Source: Candidatus Puniceispirillum sp.
Lineage (GTDB): Bacteria; Pseudomonadota; Alphaproteobacteria; Puniceispirillales; Puniceispirillaceae
DNA: 9,949 nt
Assembly: GCA_016780525.1 (NCBI GenBank)
Contig: JADHLR010000052.1
Location: 1 to 9,949 of the forward strand
Direction: 5' to 3'
This document shows positions 1 to 6,431 of the stretch, piece by piece (position 1 is the first letter of the stretch; each line of letters starts with the position of its first letter). The translations under genes and the position numbers were made by a program. A model generated the notes under the pieces. The model was not told where the DNA came from, did no database searches, and worked only from the letters and a program-made list of their open reading frames with translations.

Positions 1-637
1 TGGCATCCTCCATCACTTCTGGCTGGCTGCAATTGAACAGCAAAGCCACCGGTCGCATCGTTTCACAAACCGCCAGAATATCTGTCAGCGGTTCGCCGGA
101 TCGTAATCTGGGCTTGCCCGCAACGACCCCGACATCCTCTAATGTGACAGACAGCCATAGCGGCAGTTTGGTCTGGCTAAATACGGTGAGAAATAACTCG
201 GCTTCAACCACCGAACCCAGTGTTTCAGCCAAAAACAAATCGGCATAGTCAATCAACTGGTCACGGAACAGCTGCATCATGCCGACAGCCATGTCCGGGT
301 CAAATTTATCCGGCTGATAAGAACCGAACATTGGCGGCACACTGGCCGCGACCTGTACATCTCGCGCCGCCGCATCGGCGGCTGCCCGCGCCAATTCGCC
401 GGACAAGCGCAATAATTCGGGTGCTCGCGCGGCAAACACATCTTCGCCAATATGGAATGGCACAACAGCATAGCTGTTGGTGGTAACAATATCCGCCCCG
501 GCCTGCAAAAACGCATCATGCGCCGCCCGCACAAATTCAGGCCCCTCCATCAGCGCCAATGCCGACCATTCAGGCTGCCGAAACGGTGCCCCCATGGCCT
601 GTAATTCGCGGCCTAGCCCACCATCAAGAATAATCAT
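1..637 (-). CDS. homocysteine S-methyltransferase family protein (partial, C-terminus outside window)
   Basis: Enzymes of this family move a methyl group from a donor such as betaine, S-methylmethionine or methyltetrahydrofolate to homocysteine, giving methionine in the cytoplasm. The 212 visible residues begin MIILDGGLGRELQ, the typical first strand of the family's TIM barrel. They continue with AGADIVTTNSYAV (about residues 50-60) and an LAETLGSVVEAE segment. Near the window edge is LLFNCSQPE, with Cys203 in the position of the first zinc-binding cysteine. The later Gly-Gly-Cys-Cys zinc motif lies outside the window. The start at 637 is supported by an AGGAGG Shine-Dalgarno about 6 nt upstream. 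It is the last visible gene of a leftward set, but a 152-nt gap separates it from the preceding small gene, so it may have its own promoter. The family call is firm; the methyl donor cannot be told. Confidence 0.88.
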   Translation of the reverse strand, partial: MIILDGGLGRELQAMGAPFRQPEWSALALMEGPEFVRAAHDAFLQAGADIVTTNSYAVVPFHIGEDVFAARAPELLRLSGELARAAADAAARDVQVAASVPPMFGSYQPDKFDPDMAVGMMQLFRDQLIDYADLFLAETLGSVVEAELFLTVFSQTKLPLWLSVTLEDVGVVAGKPRLRSGEPLTDILAVCETMRPVALLFNCSQPEVMEDA

Positions 638-789
638 ATTCGCCTCCTGCCAACCGGTTGAAGCCGCCAACCTATCGACAGGCCGCCGCTCTGGCAATAC
701 AGCTTTATGTCTCTATCGTAGAAAAATACCTTGCCAGATACCGCATGCCAGCGTCTTTGGCCTGACTGGTAAAGCGCAGAAAAAACCGA
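638..789 (-). promoter_or_regulatory. upstream region/leader of the homocysteine methyltransferase gene
   Basis: This 152-nt gap contains no convincing gene. Read on the minus strand it carries a perfect 7-bp inverted repeat (CTGGCAA at 737-731, TTGCCAG at 697-691). It also has two GGTTGGC direct copies, one beside the Shine-Dalgarno, with a CAACC between them that could pair with either. A weak promoter reading is TTGCCA-17-TAGGTT. The pairing could form alternative structures near the ribosome binding site. I could not match it to a SAM or SAH riboswitch consensus by eye. Confidence 0.3.
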
Positions 790-957
790 TCAGTTGAGGG
801 TAAAGCCGCACATGGCGGCAAGCTGCCTGACGATCTCGCTATTGCGCACCACAAATGGCAAAATGGCGACAGCGATCACCACTAAAACCGCCCAAATGAC
901 CCAGGCTGATTGATCAGCATGACGCCCGGTGTCAGATTTCTGTTCATTCATCGGCAT
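790..957 (-). CDS. small single-pass membrane protein, unknown
   Basis: This is a 55-residue protein, MPMNEQKSD... to ...MCGFTLN. It has a hydrophilic N-terminus of about 18 residues, a hydrophobic segment at about residues 19-37 (WVIWAVLVVIAVAILPFVV), then a short tail with a cysteine at position 50. It lies 34 nt downstream of another small gene in the same direction and probably shares its transcript. A second in-frame ATG two codons later (951) is an alternative start, and the ribosome binding site is weak for both. I do not recognise a family. It looks like a true gene because it fills the gap in register with the operon and has a clean membrane-anchor layout, but its function is unknown. 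Confidence 0.5.
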   Translation of the reverse strand: MPMNEQKSDTGRHADQSAWVIWAVLVVIAVAILPFVVRNSEIVRQLAAMCGFTLN

Positions 958-991
958 GATATCTCATCTTGTGCGAGTGGCAGCGCCATGA

Positions 992-1195
992 TCATGTGCG
1001 CATGGTAAATTCAAGGCCCGACCGGCTGCCAACATACAGCCCCGGCTTTTGCATCACCATACTGATGATAATATCGCCGCCGCCCTGATCAAGCACCACA
1101 TCGACACGGTTGCCTTGAATCCGCACAATCGTTGCCGGTGCCACCTGATCGGTTTCGGTGCAAGTCAGTTGTACCCGTGCATCAAGCGTCAGCAT
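992..1195 (-). CDS. small conserved-looking hypothetical protein (67 aa)
   Basis: The protein begins MLTLDARVQLTCTETDQVA and is rich in alternating beta-strand patterns: ATIVRIQGNRVDVVLDQ, then DIIISMVMQKPG, then SRSGLEFTMRT. This suggests a small all-beta barrel somewhat like PilZ or SH3-like folds, but I see no PilZ RxxxR signature and do not assign a family. A GTG directly before the ATG could also be the start. The ATG at 1195 is preceded by AGGGGGGCGAGG, a G-rich Shine-Dalgarno-like run. It lies 42 nt after the DUF2237 gene and 34 nt before the 55-aa membrane protein gene, all in one direction, so co-transcription is likely. Confidence 0.5.
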   Translation of the reverse strand: MLTLDARVQLTCTETDQVAPATIVRIQGNRVDVVLDQGGGDIIISMVMQKPGLYVGSRSGLEFTMRT

Positions 1196-1237
1196 CACCT
1201 CGCCCCCCTATTGTCGGCTGTTATTATGCCGGTCTGA

Positions 1238-1630
1238 TCAATTCAGATCGATCGCATGCATCTTTAAATAATCCAAACGACACACCGCCAAACTGGCCTG
1301 ATTGGTCGCTGCGAGCCGAATTTTTGGCGCTTTGCCGGCCTGTCGTGCCTGTTCCCACCGGGCCGCACATAGGCACCATTGATCGCCATCATTTAATCCG
1401 ACAAAGCCAAATTCCGGGCGCGGAGTCGACAGATCATTACCCGCCGCCTTGCTAAATTCAAGAAATTCATCAGTCACAATCGCACAGACCGTATGCATGC
1501 CCTGATCAAGTGGCCCGGTATTGCAACAGCCATCACGGAAAAAACCGGTCAGCGGATCATGCGAGCAGCTGGTGAGCGGCTCACCCAAAACATTCAGCTG
1601 TGCGTCCGGGCGGCGCTGGCTACCTTCCAT
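1238..1630 (-). CDS. DUF2237 family protein
   Basis: The 130-residue protein matches the DUF2237 family as I know it, in length and almost throughout. NVLGEPL is at about residues 13-19 and the cysteine-rich stretch DPLTGFFRDGCCNTGP at about 25-40. HTVCAIVTDEFLEFSK follows, then GNDLSTPRPEFGFVGL and finally DQWCLCAARWEQA. The many invariant cysteines suggest a metal site or redox role, but no biochemical function is established to my knowledge. The start at 1630 overlaps the end of the upstream acyltransferase gene by 11 nt and has AGAGGAG about 8 nt upstream, inside that gene. Translational coupling is therefore likely. Confidence 0.88.
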   Translation of the reverse strand: MEGSQRRPDAQLNVLGEPLTSCSHDPLTGFFRDGCCNTGPLDQGMHTVCAIVTDEFLEFSKAAGNDLSTPRPEFGFVGLNDGDQWCLCAARWEQARQAGKAPKIRLAATNQASLAVCRLDYLKMHAIDLN

Positions 1631-2369
1631 GATGTGGCTCCTCTGTCAGGGCGCGGTCGCGGTGCTGTTGCGGTGCTTCGAGCGCGGCCATTTGACTTTC
1701 AATCCGCTGTTCTAAGGTGGCCATGAATTGCTTTCGCGTCAAGCCCGGCGCGATCGGCTCAAGAAAACAGACATCGACAATGCCGGGATATTTTAACCAG
1801 CTATTACGCGGCCACACATGCCCCGAATTCAGCGCCACCGGCACCACCGGCAGACCGGTTGAATCATACAGCGCAAACACGCCAATCTCGTAGGGTTTGC
1901 TGGCACCGGGCGCAATCCGCGTGCCTTGCGGAAAAATCAGCATTGAGCGCCCCTGTGCTGCCAGTTCAAGCGCCGCCTGGCGCATTTTCCGCAACGCCCG
2001 CATCCCATCCGAACGGTCAACCGGGATACAGCCGGTTTTGGTGAAAAACAGCCCGATAATCGGCAGCCGCAGCAATTCAACTTTCAGCACAAAAGCCGGG
2101 GCATGCAGCAGCCAGCTCAAAATGATGGTTTCCCATGCTGATTGATGTTTCACCGCGTAAATGACCTGTTGGTCAAGCTGTCTATCGCCATGCAGACGCT
2201 GGCGAATACCGACGCTGTAGAGCTGTTTATGCGCCAGCCATCCCCAAAATCTGGCTATCTGGCGCGCCAGCACCGGCGGCAACAGCAATAACGGCCACAT
2301 CAGCACAACCAAAATTGCCGTGCCAACATAAAACAAGCTGTTAAAGATAAATGACCTGATATACACCAT
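1620..2369 (-). CDS. lysophospholipid (1-acylglycerol-3-phosphate-type) acyltransferase, PlsC family
   Basis: PlsC-family enzymes acylate lysophosphatidic acid or related lyso-lipids at the inner membrane in phospholipid synthesis. The 249-residue protein has an N-terminal membrane segment (about residues 8-32). Motif I is KHQSAWE, with His75 and an acidic residue five positions later (Glu80 rather than the usual Asp). GCIPVDR (about 113-119) is motif II, FPQGTR (146-151) is motif III with Gln for the common Glu, and LPVVPVAL (about 173-180) is motif IV. KHQSAWE/D forms are familiar in alphaproteobacterial PlsC homologues, so I expect it to be active. The ATG at 2369 has no Shine-Dalgarno, but a promoter lies so close that the mRNA may begin at the start codon. 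It is the first gene of the leftward set. Confidence 0.9.
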   Translation of the reverse strand: MVYIRSFIFNSLFYVGTAILVVLMWPLLLLPPVLARQIARFWGWLAHKQLYSVGIRQRLHGDRQLDQQVIYAVKHQSAWETIILSWLLHAPAFVLKVELLRLPIIGLFFTKTGCIPVDRSDGMRALRKMRQAALELAAQGRSMLIFPQGTRIAPGASKPYEIGVFALYDSTGLPVVPVALNSGHVWPRNSWLKYPGIVDVCFLEPIAPGLTRKQFMATLEQRIESQMAALEAPQQHRDRALTEEPHHGR

Positions 2370-2375
2370 GACGCC

Positions 2376-2404
2376 AAGCTAGGCAGAAATGCGGCGCGCT
2401 TCAA
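2376..2404 (-). promoter_or_regulatory. candidate promoter for plsC-DUF2237 operon, giving a leaderless mRNA
   Basis: On the minus strand, TTGAAG (2404-2399) and TAGCTT (2381-2376) are separated by exactly 17 bp. Only 6 nt lie between the -10 element and the ATG at 2369, so transcription would start at or next to the A of ATG. There is no Shine-Dalgarno, which fits a leaderless transcript. The two hexamers each keep several consensus bases but are not perfect. Confidence 0.45.
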
Positions 2405-2478
2405 TAGGCGATTTAGCAAAGTCGCGCCCGCCTGCCAGCTTGCCCGGGTAATGACATGAGCAAACGAGCAGCACGCAG

Positions 2479-2823
2479 ATGACGTCAGAGCAAGAAGAAT
2501 GGCAATTGCGCGCCAGCATCGCGCTAGACGCCGCCATCGCTGGCGGGCATCTGATCACCTATGCCGAACTTGCCGATGCCGCCCGCATTCCGGCACCGCA
2601 TCGCATCCACAAGCTGACCAGTTGGCTGGAAACACTGCTTGAGGACGATCATCACGCGGCCAGACCGCTGCGTGCCGCATGGGTGGTGTCACGGCACCGC
2701 GAACAGGTGCCGGCCCCCGGCTTTTTTATGAAATGTCAGGATCTTGGCCTTTATGACGGCGCCCCGAAAGGGCAACAGGCAGCGGATTTCCATCGGCGCT
2801 TATTGGCGCAACGCCCAGCCTAG
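2479..2823 (+). CDS. conserved-looking hypothetical protein (114 aa)
   Basis: The protein contains ITYAELADAARIPAPHRIHK (about residues 26-45), then a helix ending TSWLETLLEDDHHA. A strand-rich end follows: RPLRAAWVVSRHREQVPAPG, then FFMKCQDLGLYDG. The layout (TYAELA helix, then basic PHRIHKLT helix, then a beta wing with VVSR) resembles small winged-helix or alkyltransferase-like folds. I recall similar alphaproteobacterial hypothetical proteins, but I cannot name a family or function. The ATG at 2479 lacks a clear Shine-Dalgarno. An eight-codon reading frame starting at 2456 ends in a TGA that overlaps this ATG (ATGA), so coupled translation is possible. The gene converges on the TusA-like gene, and both stop codons fall within one CTAG. 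Confidence 0.65.
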   Translation: MTSEQEEWQLRASIALDAAIAGGHLITYAELADAARIPAPHRIHKLTSWLETLLEDDHHAARPLRAAWVVSRHREQVPAPGFFMKCQDLGLYDGAPKGQQAADFHRRLLAQRPA

Positions 2824-3107
2824 CCGGCCGATTTGGCGATAACAAATGTGAAAATGCCTGCCTGTTCGGTGCTGGAAAGCAATTGATGCCCACCGGTATC
2901 GCAAAAATGTTCAAAATCAAGTGGCGCCGCCGGATCGTCAGCGGTGATTTTTAACACGGCTGAAGGTGCCATCTGGTTGATTTGCCGACGCGCCTTTAAC
3001 ACCGGTAACGGACATTTCATGCCGGTCAGATTCATCTCTATATCAGCCGCGTTATCAGCGTCATTATTGGTAAATTCAGGCAGTTTTTGGGTCATGCCCG
3101 ACACCAT
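2820..3107 (-). CDS. TusA/SirA-like sulfurtransferase (sulfur carrier) protein
   Basis: Small TusA-family proteins relay persulfide sulfur in the cytoplasm, for example to tRNA thiolation or other sulfur pathways. The defining NLTGMKCPLPVLKARR motif is present, with the CPxP cysteine at residue 32 from this start. It is followed by an ILKITADDPAA-like strand (VLKITADDPAAPLDF), HFCDTGGHQLLS and a terminal IFTFVIAKS strand. DDPAA-DFxHFC-TGH is a pattern I associate with alphaproteobacterial members, which may not be orthologous to E. coli TusA. The start is uncertain: ATG at 3107 (95 aa) or ATG at 3095 (91 aa). A TTG at 3137 is less likely because it overlaps a TAAAAT that resembles a -10 element. 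The gene is divergent from the DnaJ-like gene. Confidence 0.82.
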   Translation of the reverse strand: MVSGMTQKLPEFTNNDADNAADIEMNLTGMKCPLPVLKARRQINQMAPSAVLKITADDPAAPLDFEHFCDTGGHQLLSSTEQAGIFTFVIAKSAG

Positions 3108-3207
3108 AAAACCGCCGGCCAACAAATGCCAGTCCAATTTTAGCGCATTCTCATTTATCCGGCGTCAAAGGCTTGCCTTTACCTGCAAACCCCAGCTAGA
3201 AAAGCGC

Positions 3208-3957
3208 ATGAGTATTTGGGGCATCATCATCGGCGGCACAGCCGGATTTGCACTTGGTGGGCCGATCGGGGGTCTGCTTGGTGCGGTGGCCGGTCATGCC
3301 GTGGAAAAACGCATGATCCCAGCCAGCAGTGGTAAAGAAAGCGGTTCACCCAGCGGCGACTCTCAGGCCACCAAACGCGTTGCCTTTACCGTCGCGGTAA
3401 TCGCGCTATCAGCAAAAATGGCCAAGGCCGATGGCATTGTCAGCCGTGACGAGATTGCCGCTTTTCGTGAACGTGTTCACATTCCGGCAAGCGAAGTGAA
3501 ACAGGTTGGCAGATTTTGGGATCTGGCGCGGCAAACCCCGGCCGGATTCGAAGAATACGCCAACCAGGTCGCACATCTGTTTGTCGCAAAGGCACCCATT
3601 CTGGAACAATTGCTCGATTTACTGTTTCACATCGCCAAATCGGACGGCGATATCACCCCACCTGAACAGAACTACCTGCATATTGTTGCCAGCATTTTTG
3701 GATTTGACGATGCTGAATTTGACCGTTTGCTGGCCATTCATCGCAGCAGCGGCCCCTCGGCCTATGAGATTTTGGGCGTTTCCGCCGATATTGACAATGC
3801 GGCGCTGACCCGGCGCTGGAAAGAGCTGGCGCGCACGCATCACCCGGACCGGCTGATTGCCGATGGCATGCCCGAAGAATTTGTCGCCGCTGCGAATGAC
3901 CGGCTGGCGCAAATTAATGCGGCTTATGATGCGCTGGCCCGGCAAAGAGGCCTTTAG
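3208..3957 (+). CDS. DjlA-like co-chaperone: TerB domain plus C-terminal J domain
   Basis: The 249-residue protein starts with a glycine-rich hydrophobic segment (about residues 4-30, GGTAGFALGGPIGGLLGAV), a likely membrane anchor as in DjlA. A TerB-like all-alpha region follows (about 58-180), with the two acidic signatures AKADGIVSRDE and AKSDGDITPPE. It ends with a J domain (about 184-249) that carries the diagnostic HPD tripeptide at 212-214 within RTHHPDRL. J proteins stimulate the ATPase of DnaK, and the anchor suggests action at the cytoplasmic face of the inner membrane. The reading frame extends far upstream, but that part overlaps the divergent TusA gene and has no family similarity, so ATG 3208 is chosen. 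It lies 16 nt before the ABC-F gene, in the same direction. Confidence 0.88.
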   Translation: MSIWGIIIGGTAGFALGGPIGGLLGAVAGHAVEKRMIPASSGKESGSPSGDSQATKRVAFTVAVIALSAKMAKADGIVSRDEIAAFRERVHIPASEVKQVGRFWDLARQTPAGFEEYANQVAHLFVAKAPILEQLLDLLFHIAKSDGDITPPEQNYLHIVASIFGFDDAEFDRLLAIHRSSGPSAYEILGVSADIDNAALTRRWKELARTHHPDRLIADGMPEEFVAAANDRLAQINAAYDALARQRGL

Positions 3958-3973
3958 GGAGCGCTGTCGGTTT

Positions 3974-5821
3974 ATGGCACCACCACTTTTGACAATCGCC
4001 GACGCCGGCATCAATCTTGGCGATCGCTGGCTTTTGCGGGGCGCTGATCTGGCGCTGCATGCCGGCGACAGGCTGGCGCTTGTCGGGCGCAATGGCGCCG
4101 GCAAATCAAGCCTGATGAAACTGCTTGCCGGTCAGGGCGAGATGGATGAAGGCAGTTTATGGGTGGCACCCGGTGCCAACATCGCATATCTGCCGCAAGC
4201 CCCGCATATCCCCGAATCAATGAGTTTGCGCGCCATTGTCACCGCCGGGGTCGATGATGCGCATCTCGATAAAATTGCGCATAAGGCCGATGCCATTTTG
4301 ACGCGCATGGGGCTTGATCCCCAGCGCATGAGTGACGGGCTGTCTGGTGGCGAGGCGCGCCGCGTTTCACTTGCCAGAGCGCTGTATACACAGCCCGATA
4401 TCCTGCTGCTAGACGAACCCACCAACCATATGGATCTACCCACTATTGAATGGATGGAAGATATGTTGCGCCAACATAAAGGCGCGTTGTTGGTGGTCAG
4501 CCATGACCGGGCGTTCCTGCGCAATCTGGGCACCGGCATTATCTGGCTGCATGGCGGCAAGCTGCGCCGCCGTGATGGGCATTTTGACGAATTTGAAAGC
4601 TGGTCTGACGGCATTCTCGCCGATGAAGCGGTGAGCCTGCACAAGCTGGATCGACAGATCGCCGCCGAAACCAAATGGTCACGTGAAGGTATTTCGGCGC
4701 GGCGCAAGCGCAATCAGGGACGGCTGCGCGATCTCGATCGGCTGCGCGGCGAGCGTGCAAAAGCCGGTGGCATCACCCAGCGCAGCATGCGCATGGAAAC
4801 CGGGCCGGCGGATGGCGGCGGACAGCTTGTTCTGGAAGCCATTGACCTCAGCACAGCGGTGCCGGATGGCGCAACCACGCGCAATTTGCTGCTGCATTTC
4901 AATCTGTTGATCCGGCGCGGTGACCGTATCGGCATTGTCGGCCCGAATGGCATTGGCAAATCGACATTGGTGCGGCTGTTGTTGGGAGTGAACGCACCTG
5001 ACTCCGGACGTATCAGACAGGGGTTTGGGCTGAATCCGGCGTATTTTGACCAGCGCCGCGAATCCCTCGATCGCGATGCGTCACCCTGGAGCATTTTAAG
5101 CTCGGGTGGCAGCGATATGATCGAAGTGGCCGGACAAACCAGACATGTCACCAGCTATCTGCGCGATTTTATGTTTGATGATGCAAAAATGACACAGCGT
5201 GTCTCGACCCTGTCTGGCGGTGAACAGAACCGGCTGTTACTAGCCAAACTTTTCGCGCAAAGCCATAATTTTCTGGTTCTTGACGAGCCAACAAATGACC
5301 TTGATCTGGAAACGCTGGAACTTTTACAGGAAGTCATCGCCGACTATGATGGCACGGTTTTGATTGTCAGCCATGACCGCGATTTCCTCGACCGGACGGT
5401 GACCGCGGTGCTGGCATTTGAGGGCGATGCAAAAATTGTTGCGCATGCTGGCGGCTATTCCGACTATCTGGCACGCCGACAGGCCATCGCCGCACGGCAG
5501 GCTGATACATCACGGCCGGGCAAATCTGCAAAAAAACCATCTGCCAGCGACAAACCAAAGACAAACCGGCAACCACGGCTCAGCTTTAAAGACCAGCATA
5601 TCCTCGATACTGTTCCCGGATTGCTTGCCGATCTGGATACAGAAATCGCCACTATCGAAACAGCGCTGGCAGCCCCCGATTTATTCGCCCTTGACCCAGA
5701 CCGGTTCAACAAACTGGCCGATGCGCTGACAGCATTACAGTTAGAAAAAGCCGAGAAAGAGGAATCCTGGCTTGTCGCCGCGGAAAAAGCTGAGGCTGTG
5801 TCGCGCGCGGAAAAAACCTAG
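3974..5821 (+). CDS. uup: ABC-F family ATPase, Uup-like
   Basis: This 615-residue protein has two ABC ATPase domains and no membrane spans, as in ABC-F proteins that act on the ribosome. Uup is also linked to suppression of transposon precise excision and to branched DNA. Domain 1 has Walker A GRNGAGKSS (38-46), signature LSGGE (123-127) and Walker B ILLLDEPTN (143-151). Domain 2 has GPNGIGKST (323-331), LSGGE (413-417) and VLDEPTND (about 435-442). The C-terminus is a lysine-rich linker followed by a coiled-coil domain (about 535-615), which favours Uup over EttA. The reading frame is open further upstream, but that part overlaps the J-domain gene. ATG 3974, with AGGGAG about 12 nt upstream, gives the family N-terminus. 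Confidence 0.92.
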   Translation: MAPPLLTIADAGINLGDRWLLRGADLALHAGDRLALVGRNGAGKSSLMKLLAGQGEMDEGSLWVAPGANIAYLPQAPHIPESMSLRAIVTAGVDDAHLDKIAHKADAILTRMGLDPQRMSDGLSGGEARRVSLARALYTQPDILLLDEPTNHMDLPTIEWMEDMLRQHKGALLVVSHDRAFLRNLGTGIIWLHGGKLRRRDGHFDEFESWSDGILADEAVSLHKLDRQIAAETKWSREGISARRKRNQGRLRDLDRLRGERAKAGGITQRSMRMETGPADGGGQLVLEAIDLSTAVPDGATTRNLLLHFNLLIRRGDRIGIVGPNGIGKSTLVRLLLGVNAPDSGRIRQGFGLNPAYFDQRRESLDRDASPWSILSSGGSDMIEVAGQTRHVTSYLRDFMFDDAKMTQRVSTLSGGEQNRLLLAKLFAQSHNFLVLDEPTNDLDLETLELLQEVIADYDGTVLIVSHDRDFLDRTVTAVLAFEGDAKIVAHAGGYSDYLARRQAIAARQADTSRPGKSAKKPSASDKPKTNRQPRLSFKDQHILDTVPGLLADLDTEIATIETALAAPDLFALDPDRFNKLADALTALQLEKAEKEESWLVAAEKAEAVSRAEKT

Positions 5822-5871
5822 CCAGCATCCTATGATGCCCCGCATCCAAACATACCTCATATCGCCTTTGC

Positions 5872-5901
5872 TTGACCGCAACCGACCGGCGGGCGTATAA
5901 C
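5872..5901 (+). promoter_or_regulatory. sigma70-type promoter of rnpB
   Basis: TTGACC (5872-5877) and TATAAC (5896-5901) are separated by 18 bp and each match the consensus at five of six positions. The predicted start, about 7 nt downstream, coincides with the 5' end of the RNase P RNA near 5908-5911. The element lies just after the uup stop codon, so rnpB has its own promoter. Confidence 0.8.
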
Positions 5902-5910
5902 CGCCGATGT

Positions 5911-6292
5911 CAGATGACCGGATGGCTGCTGCTTGTGCTTTTTGCACAAGGAGAGGAAAGTCCGGGCTCCACAGGGTCAGGGTGCCGGATAACGTCCGGC
6001 GGGGGCAACTCTAGGGAAAGTGCCACAGAAAACAAACCGCCCGCTATGCAGGGCAAGGGTGAAAAGGTGCGGTAAGAGCGCACCGCCGAACTGGCAACAG
6101 AACGGGCATGGTAAACCCCACCCGGAGCAAGACCAGATAGGAACATAAGGCACGGCATTGCCGTTCCAGATGCGACCCTGCATCATGTTCGGGTAGGTTG
6201 CTTGAGATGGCTGGTAACAGCCATCCTAGATGAATAGCCGTCATCGGCTGCGATCGCAGCTGTTACAGAACCCGGCTTACAGGTCATCTGAC
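5911..6292 (+). ncRNA. rnpB: RNase P RNA (A-type)
   Basis: This is the catalytic RNA of RNase P, which trims the 5' leader of precursor tRNAs together with the RnpA protein. The 5' end CAGATGACC (5911-5919) is perfectly complementary to GGTCATCTG (6282-6290) and forms the P1 closing helix. GCTTGTGC-loop-GCACAAG forms P3. Conserved core segments follow: GAGGAAAGTCCGGGCTCC, the ACAGAAAACAAACCGCC block, GGTGAAAAGGTGCGGTAAGAG and GGAGCAAGACCAGATAGG. ACAGAACCCGGCTTAC stands just before the P1 3' strand. The length of about 380 nt and the layout fit the bacterial ancestral type found in alphaproteobacteria. The precise 3' end could be a few bases either side. Confidence 0.96.
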
Positions 6293-6300
6293 ATTTTTTT
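6282..6300 (+). terminator. probable 3' end/terminator of rnpB (P1 3' strand plus T7 run)
   Basis: The 3' strand of the P1 helix is followed within 3 nt by seven T residues (6294-6300). I see no separate strong hairpin, so P1 itself, or a small GTC-ATCT-GAC hairpin, may assist release. Further T-rich copies follow downstream. Confidence 0.4.
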
Positions 6301-6316
6301 CGCCCGTTTTCGCCCG
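6297..6316. repeat. 10-bp tandem duplication, TTTTCGCCCG x2
   Basis: TTTTCGCCCG occurs at 6297-6306 and again at 6307-6316, followed by TTTTTTGCACG. It lies directly after rnpB, in the convergent gap shared with the minus-strand small gene. It may give serial T-tracts for termination, or may simply be slippage. Confidence 0.7.
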
Positions 6317-6361
6317 TTTTTTGCACGTTTTTCGTAAGCCGTGCGATGACGTCGCCCGGTG

Positions 6362-6386
6362 AAAAAAGGCGCAAAATTTAGGCGCC
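6362..6386 (-). terminator. Rho-independent terminator for the minus-strand small-protein gene
   Basis: Read on the minus strand, GGCGC (6386-6382) pairs perfectly with GCGCC (6372-6368) around a 9-nt A/T-rich loop. Six T residues follow at once (6367-6362). It lies 33 nt beyond the stop codon of the 64-aa protein gene, which supports that gene being transcribed. Confidence 0.75.
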
Positions 6387-6397
6387 GGCTGCGGAGC

Positions 6398-6431
6398 CAT
6401 GGTCAGACCCGCGGCATGGTCAGACCCGCGG
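6398..6431. repeat. 17-bp perfect tandem duplication
   Basis: CATGGTCAGACCCGCGG is present twice back to back (6398-6414 and 6415-6431). The second copy holds the stop codon of the minus-strand 64-aa gene, and the first carries the same TGA 17 bp further on. The duplication therefore looks like a recent slippage event at the 3' end of that gene. Confidence 0.85.

Noticed and set aside
2456..2482. Eight-codon leader peptide MSKRAARR before the 2479 gene
   Set aside because: The ATGA overlap is suggestive, but there is no Shine-Dalgarno or attenuator structure; too short to support as a gene.
2944..3207. Upstream extension of the J-domain protein frame
   Set aside because: It overlaps the TusA-like gene on the other strand and has no resemblance to DjlA-type N-termini; the glycine-rich anchor begins at 3208.
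3857..3973. Upstream extension of the Uup frame
   Set aside because: It lies inside the J-domain coding sequence. The ABC-F N-terminus and a plausible ribosome binding site fit ATG 3974.
6323..6344. GCACG...CGTGC inverted repeat after rnpB as a terminator
   Set aside because: No T-run follows on either strand, so it does not fit a Rho-independent terminator.
5872..6374. Several open frames on both strands within rnpB
   Set aside because: The sequence is clearly RNase P RNA; the frames are incidental.
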